NCBI GenBank assembly: GCA_035713725.1
Contig: DASTMZ010000063.1
Location: forward strand, 1 to 27,983
DNA from: DASQPR01 sp035713725
Lineage (GTDB): Bacteria; Actinomycetota; Actinomycetes; Mycobacteriales; Micromonosporaceae
DNA length: 27,983 nt
Direction: 5' to 3'
The translations under genes and the position numbers were made by a program. Numbering within the stretch: the first letter of the stretch is position 1; the number at the start of each line of letters is the position of its first letter. This document shows positions 20,952 through 26,946 of this stretch, piece by piece. Below the pieces are notes generated by a model, which saw only the letters and a list, made by a program, of their open reading frames with translations, was not told the DNA's origin and searched no databases.

Positions 20952-22427
20952 CGTGGTGGCCGGCTTTGTGCTCGGCGTGGCGTGCGCCCGCGCGGCCAAT
21001 ACCGTGTTGCCGAGGTATTTCTCGACGATGTCGTTGACGATGGTGGGCACGCGCGGGTCGGTCGACGAGATCACCTGACCGTTGGCGAGCGCGATCACGC
21101 AGTAGATCAGGTAATGGCCGCGGGTATCCCACGCGACGCGGGCCTGGGACACGGCGATCACGTTGGTGGTGCCACCGGCCGCGAGGCCGTTGAACCGGCC
21201 GTTGCCGCCGTCGAGGTCGGACTTGATCGACGCGGCCGCGGTTGTCGCCGCCTGCGTGTCAGTCAAGTTGATGACGCCGGCGGTGATGACGTAGGCCTGG
21301 TCCGACGACAGCATCGTGGCTCGTATCGTTTGCGTGCAGCCGCTCGAGCCGAGCAACGTGCTGATCGGGACGGTGGCCGCGCCGGTGCACGAGGTGGCGG
21401 CGTCCGACTTCACCACCTGGTACGCCGTGGATGACGGCTTGATCGACGCGCTACCGAACACCTCGGCGACCGTCAGCGGCTTCGGATCGACCTTCCGGCT
21501 GTCGATCGACGCCGTGTTGAACGTCGGCGCGGTCAGCAACGTCTGATCGCCGCTGCCCGAGCCCTTTTGGTGACGCAGGTAGAGCGCGCCGGCACCGCCG
21601 AGCACGGCGAGCACCAGGAGCACGATGATCGTCACAACGATTCGGCGCCCGCGCCGGCGCGGCGGCTCGTCGGCGGCGCGGATCTGCTCGCCGGTCCACG
21701 GGTCCATCGGCACCCGGACCTGTGATCCGGTGGTGCGCGGATCGGCCCCGATCCGGGGCTGGGATCCGGTGGCACGCGGGTCGGCGCCGTACATGCGCGT
21801 CTCGGCCGGGGCCCGCCACTGCTGCTGGCCGGTGACCCACGGCGCGGCGCCGAACGGACGCGCTTCCGGGCCGGGGCCCCACGGCTGGCTTGTGCCGGGC
21901 GGGGCGACCGGCATTCCCCCCCGCGAGTCGGGACCGTAGATCGGCTGCTGGCCCGTCGTGCGTACGTCTGGACCGGCGAACCCCGACGGCCCCGCGCCGC
22001 GGATGTCTTGGCCGGCAAAGGACTGGGGAGAAGGTGGGTACGCCGCCGGTGGCCGCCGCGGCCGTCCGTCCGGCGGACTGGCGGGCAGGTCACCTGGTCG
22101 ATTGCGACGGGGCAGGCGCCCGGGGTCGCCGGCCGGTGGTCCGCCCGGCATAGTTCCGGCCGGTCCGCTTGGCTCGTACCGCTCCGGCACATACCCGCGG
22201 GGCTCCGACACGTACGCCTCGGGATATTGCTGCTGCGGCCACGCGGCCGGTTCCGGCGCGGGCGCGAAGAAGTCGGTCGGTCTGGTTCGGTAGGCGGGGG
22301 CCGGATCGTCCTGATCGTACCTTTGGCCGTCGTTGCGATGGAGCGGCCGGCGGTTGGCGTCTGGCGATTGCGGCCGACGTCTGTCAGGCCATTCATCGCG
22401 ATCGTCGCGCCAGCCACCCGAAGTCAT
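20940..22427 (-). CDS. Pro/Gly-rich single-pass membrane protein of unknown function
   Basis: No characterised family is recognised. The 495 residues start MTSGGWRDDRDEWPDRRR. About 260 N-terminal residues are Pro/Gly/Arg-rich and probably disordered, and include the repeated motif ADPRATGSQ / ADPRTTGSQ and relatives such as GPDVRTTGQQ. A basic stop RRRGRR leads into one hydrophobic helix at about 263-284 (IVVTIIVLLVLAVLGGAGAL). The last 210 residues form a Ser/Thr/Ala-rich extracytoplasmic domain with a few cysteines. The topology (cytosolic disordered part, outer domain) resembles many actinobacterial cell-envelope proteins. An upstream in-frame start at 22535 exists; ATG 22427 is preferred because a TAACGT box sits seven bases before it. 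It converges with truA and diverges from the methyltransferase. Confidence 0.85.
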   Translation of the reverse strand: MTSGGWRDDRDEWPDRRRPQSPDANRRPLHRNDGQRYDQDDPAPAYRTRPTDFFAPAPEPAAWPQQQYPEAYVSEPRGYVPERYEPSGPAGTMPGGPPAGDPGRLPRRNRPGDLPASPPDGRPRRPPAAYPPSPQSFAGQDIRGAGPSGFAGPDVRTTGQQPIYGPDSRGGMPVAPPGTSQPWGPGPEARPFGAAPWVTGQQQWRAPAETRMYGADPRATGSQPRIGADPRTTGSQVRVPMDPWTGEQIRAADEPPRRRGRRIVVTIIVLLVLAVLGGAGALYLRHQKGSGSGDQTLLTAPTFNTASIDSRKVDPKPLTVAEVFGSASIKPSSTAYQVVKSDAATSCTGAATVPISTLLGSSGCTQTIRATMLSSDQAYVITAGVINLTDTQAATTAAASIKSDLDGGNGRFNGLAAGGTTNVIAVSQARVAWDTRGHYLIYCVIALANGQVISSTDPRVPTIVNDIVEKYLGNTVLAARAHATPSTKPATTPSS

Positions 22428-22434
22428 GCCAGAC

Positions 22435-22440
22435 ACGTTA
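22435..22440 (-). promoter_or_regulatory. Candidate -10 box for a leaderless transcript
   Basis: On the minus strand TAACGT (22440 down to 22435) fits the TANNNT pattern and lies seven bases before the ATG at 22427. That would place the start point at or next to the start codon. No Shine-Dalgarno is seen, which agrees with leaderless translation, common in Actinobacteria. The -35 match is poor. Confidence 0.45.
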
Positions 22441-22520
22441 CCCAAGCTGCTTGGTTGTAGCGAGCGGTGACACCGGAGCGCGTGCATCCAGACACGTTCG
22501 GGTCGGCGAGAATGGTCGTG

Positions 22521-23126
22521 ATGAGCGAGGACCACTACTTCGCCGCCGTACCGTCCGGAGACGTACGACCACGGACGGTCACTTTCATGGTTGGCGGTCG
22601 GGTGTATCAGCTGACCGCCGCGGCCGGCGTGTTTTCCGGCGACCGACTCGATCCGGGCACCGCGATCCTGCTGCGCAAGGCGCCGCTGCCAGCCACACGT
22701 GGCGGTACATATCTTGACCTCGGTTGTGGGTACGGTCCGATCGCGTGCGTACTCGCGGACACGTCACCGGCGGCCACGGTGTACGCCGTCGACGTCAACG
22801 AGCGCGCGCTCGACCTGGTCCGACAGAACGCTGCCGAGGCGGGAGTCGGCGATCGCGTCATCGCATCGTCGCCGGATGACGTGCCGGATGACGTCGTGTT
22901 CGACGAGATCTGGAGCAATCCGCCGATCCGCGTCGGCAAGCGCGAGCTGCACGACATGCTGCTGCGGTGGCTGCCTCGGCTAGCACCGGACGGTTCGGCG
23001 TGGCTCGTGGTGGCGCGTAACCTCGGCGCCGACTCGCTCGCCGCATGGCTCGGCGAACAAGGCTGGCCAACCGAACGCTTGGCCTCGCAGCGCGGCTATC
23101 GCATCCTCCGCGTTCGCCATTCCTAG
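22521..23126 (+). CDS. Class I SAM-dependent methyltransferase, RsmC/RlmG-like
   Basis: This is a small-domain (MTS) methyltransferase of the type that makes m2G in rRNA; the exact substrate is not shown. The 201 residues have an N-terminal piece RPRTVTFMVGGRVYQL, the GVFSGDRLDPGT signature before the catalytic domain, SAM motif I YLDLGCGYGPIA (64-75), acidic Asp91 in VYAVDVNERA, and the catalytic NPPI at 133-136 (IWSNPPIRVGK). RsmC usually has NPPF, so Ile is a slight change. Candidate starts are GTG 22467, ATG 22512, GTG 22518 and ATG 22521; the last gives MSEDHYF, like actinobacterial homologues. The stop codon lies inside the first unit of the tandem-repeat array. Confidence 0.88.
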   Translation: MSEDHYFAAVPSGDVRPRTVTFMVGGRVYQLTAAAGVFSGDRLDPGTAILLRKAPLPATRGGTYLDLGCGYGPIACVLADTSPAATVYAVDVNERALDLVRQNAAEAGVGDRVIASSPDDVPDDVVFDEIWSNPPIRVGKRELHDMLLRWLPRLAPDGSAWLVVARNLGADSLAAWLGEQGWPTERLASQRGYRILRVRHS

Positions 23127-23519
23127 TCGAAGCGCCTGCACCGTTGGTCGGCGCACGCCATTGCTAGTCGAAGCGCCTGGACCGTTGGTCGGCGCACGCC
23201 ATTGCTAGTCGAAGCGCCTGGACCGTTGGTCGGCGCACCTGCCCTGAACGTGATGCGTGAAGGGACCGTTGGTCGGCGCACGCCATTGCTAGTCGAAGCG
23301 CCTGGACCGTTGATCGGCGCACCTGCCCTGAACGTGATGCGGCAAGTCAGATCGCGCTCGTTGCTGGTCGAAGCGCCCGGACCGTTGGTCGGCGCACGCC
23401 ATTGCTAGTCGAAGCGCCTGGACCGTTGGTCGGCGCACGCCATCGCTAGTCAAAGCGCCTGGACCTTCGGTCGGCGCACGCCATTGCTAGTCGAAGCGCC
23501 TGGACCGTTGGTCGGCGCA
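23115..23519. repeat. 41-bp tandem repeat array with interspersed second element
   Basis: Seven full units begin at 23115, 23156, 23197, 23281, 23397, 23438 and 23479, each 41 bases, with a more degenerate one at 23356-23396 and a 16-base partial unit at 23265-23280. The unit contains GCTAGTCGAAGCGCCTGGAC then CGTTGGTCGGCGCA. Each can fold as GCGCC, two-base bulge, GACC, loop GTT, GGTC, GGCGC. A second element, CTGCCCTGAACGTGATGCG, follows the units ending at 23237, 23321 and 23519. Because 41 is not a multiple of three and the frames break, it is unlikely to be coding. The array fills most of the 494-base gap between the methyltransferase and ABC-F genes. Function unknown. Confidence 0.92.
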
Positions 23520-23582
23520 CCTGCCCTGAACGTGATGCGTGAAGGGGTGCGGTATTGGCGTGACAGGCAACACGGAATCAGG

Positions 23583-23611
23583 AAGACAGCTGGCCGATCG
23601 GCAGGCAGAAT
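23583..23611 (+). promoter_or_regulatory. Candidate ABC-F promoter with palindrome in the spacer
   Basis: AAGACA 23583-23588 and CAGAAT 23606-23611 are separated by 17 bases, a fair sigma70-type match. The 10-bp palindrome GCCGATCGGC occupies 23593-23602 inside the spacer, a position suited to repressor binding. The start point would fall near 23618, three bases before GTG 23621. Confidence 0.45.
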
Positions 23612-23620
23612 CCTGTGACC

Positions 23621-25339
23621 GTGGGGTACGTGGATGTAGCGGCGGTGAGCCAGGTGCTGCCGGACGGTCGCGTGCTCTTTCACGACGTGAGCTTCCGCGT
23701 CGGTGAGGGCGCGAAGGTAGCGCTCGTCGGCCCGAACGGCGCGGGCAAGACCACATTGCTGCGCATGGTGGCCGGCGACGTACCGGTGCACATCGGCGCG
23801 ATCAGCCGCTCCGGCGGTCTGGGCGTGATGCGGCAGTTCATCGGAATGATCGGTCGGCCGGTGCCGGAGAAGGCCGCGAAGGTCGACGAGGAGTTCGCCG
23901 CGTCGTCGGGGGCGACGGCAGACCGTACCCTCGCAGACTTTGCCTTAGGCCTGGCCCCGGCGGCGGTGACGCAGGCCGGCGCGCGACTGGCCGCGGCGCT
24001 GTCCGCGGTGCACGCCGCTCCGCATTCAGAGAAGGCGCAGATGGGTTACGCCGACGCGCTGCACAGCTGGGGCGAGGTTGGCGGGTACGACGCGGAGGTG
24101 CTGTTCGACACGGTGGCCACCACGGTGCTCGGCAAGCCATGGGACGAGGTGTCCGATCGGCTCGTCGGCACGCTCTCCGGCGGCGAGCAGAAGCGGTTCG
24201 CGCTAGAACTCCTGCTGCGTGGCCAGGACGAGGTGCTGCTGCTGGACGAGCCGGACAACTTTCTCGACGTGGCCGGCAAGCGATGGCTCGAAGAACGGCT
24301 GCGCGAGTCACCGAAGTCCGTGCTCTATGTGTCGCACGATCGCGAGCTGCTGGCCCGCACCGCCGACCGGGTGGTCACGGTCGAGGGCGGCTCCGCGTGG
24401 ACGCACCCAGCCGGGTTCGAGAGCTGGCACAACGCGCGGCTCGCGCGCCACGAGCGCCTCGAAGAGACTCGGCGGCGGTGGGACGAGGAGCACGAGAAGC
24501 TGCGCCAGCTGATGCTGATGTACAAGCAGAAGGCCGCGTACAACTCTGATATGGCGTCGCGCTACCACGCCGCGCAGACCCGGCTGCGAAAGTTCGAGGA
24601 ATCCGGACCGCCGCCGCTGCCACCGAAGGATCAGAACATCAAGATGAACCTCGCTGGTGGCCGTACGGGTAAGCGTGCCGTGATGTGCGAGCAACTCGAG
24701 CTCGAGGATCTGACGTTCGCGTTCGACGCGGAGATCTGGTACGGCGACCGGGTTGCCGTGCTCGGCGCGAACGGCACCGGAAAGTCGCACTTCCTGCGGC
24801 TGCTGGCGCGGGGCGGTACGGATCCGGATCCGGCCAGTGTTCCGCCGGAGGCGGCGCGATTGGCTCCGGTGGCGGCGAGCGGCAGCGCCCGGCTCGGCGC
24901 ACGTGTCGTTCCCGGCCACTTCTCGCAGACGCACGACCGTCCGGACCTGGTCGGCCGTACCCTCGTGGAGATCTTGTGGCGCGGTGACGATCGCCGGCCG
25001 GGTCGGGATCGCCCGTCCGCCATTTCGGCGCTCGGCCGCTACGAACTCGCGGCACAGTGCGACCAGCGGTTCGAGACACTTTCCGGCGGGCAGCAGGCGC
25101 GCTTCCTGGTGCTCCTGCTCGAGCTCGGTGGCGCGACGCTGCTGCTGCTGGACGAACCGACGGACAACCTCGACCTGGCCAGTGCCGAGGCGCTGGAGGA
25201 GGGGCTGGGCCAGTTCGAGGGTACGGTCATCGCAGTGACCCACGACCGCTGGTTCACCCGGTCGTTCGGCCGTTACCTGCTCTTCGGCGGCGACGGCGAA
25301 GTGGTCGAGACGCCCGAGCCGATGTTCGAGGCCGGGTGA
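23621..25339 (+). CDS. ABC-F family ATPase (ribosome-associated type)
   Basis: ABC-F proteins have two ATPase domains and no membrane part; they act at the ribosomal E site in translation or antibiotic protection. The first domain has Walker A GPNGAGKTT at 37-45, signature LSGGE about 185-189, and Walker B LLLDEPDNFLD (Asp in place of the usual Thr after DEP). The inter-domain arm (about 275-345) is charged and helical, with EETRRRWDEEHEKLRQLMLM and SRYHAAQTRLRKFEESG. The second domain has GANGTGKSH at 382-390, LSGGQ at 487-491 and LLLDEPTDNLD. Both catalytic Glu residues are present. GTG 23621 (VGYVDVAAVS) is chosen over GTG 23615 because a -10 box suggests a nearly leaderless mRNA. 572 residues. 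Resistance versus housekeeping role cannot be told from sequence. Confidence 0.93.
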   Translation: MGYVDVAAVSQVLPDGRVLFHDVSFRVGEGAKVALVGPNGAGKTTLLRMVAGDVPVHIGAISRSGGLGVMRQFIGMIGRPVPEKAAKVDEEFAASSGATADRTLADFALGLAPAAVTQAGARLAAALSAVHAAPHSEKAQMGYADALHSWGEVGGYDAEVLFDTVATTVLGKPWDEVSDRLVGTLSGGEQKRFALELLLRGQDEVLLLDEPDNFLDVAGKRWLEERLRESPKSVLYVSHDRELLARTADRVVTVEGGSAWTHPAGFESWHNARLARHERLEETRRRWDEEHEKLRQLMLMYKQKAAYNSDMASRYHAAQTRLRKFEESGPPPLPPKDQNIKMNLAGGRTGKRAVMCEQLELEDLTFAFDAEIWYGDRVAVLGANGTGKSHFLRLLARGGTDPDPASVPPEAARLAPVAASGSARLGARVVPGHFSQTHDRPDLVGRTLVEILWRGDDRRPGRDRPSAISALGRYELAAQCDQRFETLSGGQQARFLVLLLELGGATLLLLDEPTDNLDLASAEALEEGLGQFEGTVIAVTHDRWFTRSFGRYLLFGGDGEVVETPEPMFEAG

Positions 25340-25386
25340 CGCATTCGCGAGCGGTATCGCCGGCCGGCCAGGAGCGCTACCTGCGA

Positions 25387-25412
25387 CCGGCCCACGAGCT
25401 ACCTTGGGCCGG
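25387..25412 (+). terminator. Intrinsic terminator-like hairpin after the ABC-F gene
   Basis: CCGGCCCA 25387-25394 and TGGGCCGG 25405-25412 form a perfect 8-bp GC-rich stem with a ten-base loop, 48 bases after the ABC-F stop. A TTTT run begins nine bases later. It lies upstream of the candidate rplM promoter, so it probably insulates rplM-rpsI from the ABC-F transcript. Confidence 0.6.
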
Positions 25413-25453
25413 CTCGAAGCGGTTTTGATCTTGCTGGGTCGCGCTGCCCGGTT

Positions 25454-25483
25454 TTGACCGTGCAATGCGCAACCAGGTATCCT
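25454..25483 (+). promoter_or_regulatory. Candidate promoter for rplM-rpsI
   Basis: TTGACC 25454-25459 and TATCCT 25478-25483 are separated by 18 bases; it is the best sigma70-like promoter in the window. Transcription would begin near 25490, leaving a leader of about 180 bases before rplM. A further TANNNT box, TAGGCT at 25524-25529, has no well-placed -35. The remaining leader contains no recognised element. Confidence 0.65.
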
Positions 25484-25669
25484 TGGCAGCTGTTGTGCGG
25501 CGGGTTCGGCCGTGCCCATGGGGTAGGCTGGCAAACCGCACCTCATTCGTGTGCGACGACGATCGCCTGGCGGTGACGCGGCGCACACCGCACGACTCCC
25601 GCGCCGGCTGTTCGCCGCGTAGCGAGCGCCGGGCGCGACCCCAGACCGACGACGAGACAAGGTAATCCT

Positions 25670-26113
25670 GTGCGTACGTACAGCCCGAAGCCGGGCGAGA
25701 TCGAGCGCCGGTGGCACGTCATCGACGCCTCCGACGTCGTACTCGGCCGCCTCGCGACCCAGGCCGCCACGCTGCTGCGAGGCAAGCACAAGCCGACGTT
25801 CGCGCCGCACGTCGACACGGGTGACTTCGTGATCGTCGTCAACGCCAGCAAGGTCGCGCTGACCGGCAACAAGCGCCAGACCAAGGTGGCCTATCGGCAC
25901 TCGGGCTACCCGGGCGGCTTGCGCGCGACCGGCTACGAGGAGTTGCTGACCAAGCACCCGGAGAAGGCCGTCGAGCTGGCCGTGAAGGGGATGCTCCCGC
26001 ACAACCGACTCGGCCGTCGGCTGATCGGCAAGCTCAAGGTCTACGCCGGCGCCGAGCACCCGCACTCGGCGCAGCAGCCGGTGCCGTTCGAGATCAAGCA
26101 GATCGCGCAGTGA
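25670..26113 (+). CDS. rplM: 50S ribosomal protein L13
   Basis: L13 is an early 50S assembly protein. The 147 residues read MRTYSPKPGEIERRWHVIDA, SDVVLGRLATQAATLLRGKH, DTGDFVIVVNASKVALTGNK, YRHSGYPGGLRATGYEELL, VKGMLPHNRLGRRLIGKLKV, and YAGAEHPHSAQQP, all standard. GTG at 25670 has AAGG at 25659-25662 upstream. It is co-transcribed with rpsI, the usual pairing. Confidence 0.98.
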   Translation: MRTYSPKPGEIERRWHVIDASDVVLGRLATQAATLLRGKHKPTFAPHVDTGDFVIVVNASKVALTGNKRQTKVAYRHSGYPGGLRATGYEELLTKHPEKAVELAVKGMLPHNRLGRRLIGKLKVYAGAEHPHSAQQPVPFEIKQIAQ

Positions 26114-26133
26114 GCGCGAATGAGGAAGATGTG

Positions 26134-26832
26134 ATGACCGACAACAATGCCGCGCCCGAGGGCGACGAGGTCGCGACGGCCGAGGTGGCCGAGGTAGCCA
26201 CCGAAACGCCCGAGGTCAGTGCGGAGGCCGTGACCGCCGAGGGCGCCACCGAAACGCCGGAGGCGAGCGCGGAGGCCGTGACCGCCGAGGCGGCCACCGA
26301 AACGCCGGAGGCGAGCGCGGAGGCGGTCGTCGCGACGCCAGCCGCGCCAGCATCGACCGGCCCGGCACCAGCCAGTCCGTCGTCGACCGGCCCGTCGTCG
26401 ACCGGCCCGGCCACCCGATCGCGCGGCTCGAAGGCCGCCAAGAGCAGCCATCTCGCGCAGACCGTCGGTCGCCGCAAGGAGGCGATCGTACGGGTCCGGA
26501 TCATCACCGGCACTGGCAGCTTCACGCTCAACGGCCGCACGCTCGAGTCGTACTTTCCGAACAAGGTCCACCAGCAGCTTGTCCGCGAGCCGTTGGTGAT
26601 CACGGAGAAGGCCGAGGCGTTCGACATCGTCGCGAATCTGCGCGGCGGTGGCGTGACCGGGCAGGCCGGCGCGCTGCGCTTGGCGGTGGCCCGCGCGCTC
26701 GCCGAGGTCAACCCCGACGACCGTCCGGCGCTCAAGAAGGCCGGCTTCCTTACCCGCGACGCCCGCGTCACCGAGTCGAAGAAGTACGGGCTGAAGAAGG
26801 CCCGTAAGGCGCCGCAATACTCCAAGCGCTAG
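26134..26832 (+). CDS. rpsI: 30S ribosomal protein S9 with repeat-bearing N-terminal extension
   Basis: S9 reaches the P-site tRNA with its C-terminal tail. The core, about the last 125 residues, shows QTVGRRKEAIVRVRIITGTG, LNGRTLESYFPNKVHQQLV, GGGVTGQAGALRLAVARAL, and the invariant ending KKYGLKKARKAPQYSKR. Some 105 extra N-terminal residues are acidic and Ala/Thr/Pro-rich, with three tandem 16-residue repeats of the form ATETPEASAEAVTAEA (encoded by 48-base repeats at 26197-26340). ATG 26134 is preferred because GAGGAAG at 26122-26128 is five bases away. GTG 26110, overlapping the rplM stop as GTGA, is the alternative. Confidence 0.96.
   Translation: MTDNNAAPEGDEVATAEVAEVATETPEVSAEAVTAEGATETPEASAEAVTAEAATETPEASAEAVVATPAAPASTGPAPASPSSTGPSSTGPATRSRGSKAAKSSHLAQTVGRRKEAIVRVRIITGTGSFTLNGRTLESYFPNKVHQQLVREPLVITEKAEAFDIVANLRGGGVTGQAGALRLAVARALAEVNPDDRPALKKAGFLTRDARVTESKKYGLKKARKAPQYSKR
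26197..26340 (+). repeat. Three 48-bp tandem repeats in the 5' part of rpsI
   Basis: Three in-frame units of 48 bases encode ATETPEVSAEAVTAEG, ATETPEASAEAVTAEA and ATETPEASAEAVVATP. Units two and three are nearly identical at DNA level in their first 30 bases, which points to recent slippage or unequal crossover. The copy number is likely variable between strains. Confidence 0.85.
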
Positions 26833-26870
26833 TCATGACGCCGGTGATCGCCACCGTGACCAGCTGACCA

Positions 26871-26902
26871 CGACCGGGTTGCCCCGACGGGCCGCCCGGT
26901 CG
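26871..26902 (+). terminator. Strong hairpin between rpsI and glmM
   Basis: CGACCGGG 26871-26878 pairs perfectly with CCCGGTCG 26895-26902; inside, GCCC 26881-26884 pairs with GGGC 26889-26892 around CGAC, with a 2x2 internal loop. A smaller CGGTG/CACCG hairpin (26842-26846 with 26852-26856) lies upstream. A weakly T-rich stretch follows. It probably ends the rplM-rpsI transcript, but it also sits 32 bases before the glmM ribosome binding site and could act as an attenuator. Confidence 0.55.
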
Positions 26903-26946
26903 CGTGGTATTTGTGGGATCTCGCGTACCCCCTGGAGGATGCTTCG

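Noticed and set aside
23202..23408. 68-residue frame made of LVEAPGPLVGAPAL repeats
   Set aside because: The 41-base period shifts the reading frame, so the apparent protein repeat depends on the 84-base spacing of composite units; it has no ribosome binding site.
23115..23519. CRISPR array
   Set aside because: Several units abut directly with no unique spacers, the second element recurs instead of unique sequence, and no cas genes are present.
23615..23620. GTG 23615 as the ABC-F start
   Set aside because: It lies only four bases from the -10 box, has a weak ribosome binding site, and adds two residues before the usual GYVDVA opening; it is kept as an alternative.
25493..25529. Second rplM promoter using TTGTGC and TAGGCT
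   Set aside because: The spacer would be 25 bases, too long for a sigma70-type promoter; TTGACC-18-TATCCT upstream is far better.
24308..26065. 585-residue antisense open frame over the ABC-F gene and rplM
   Set aside because: It spans two well-supported plus-strand genes and a terminator; long shadow frames are expected at this GC content.
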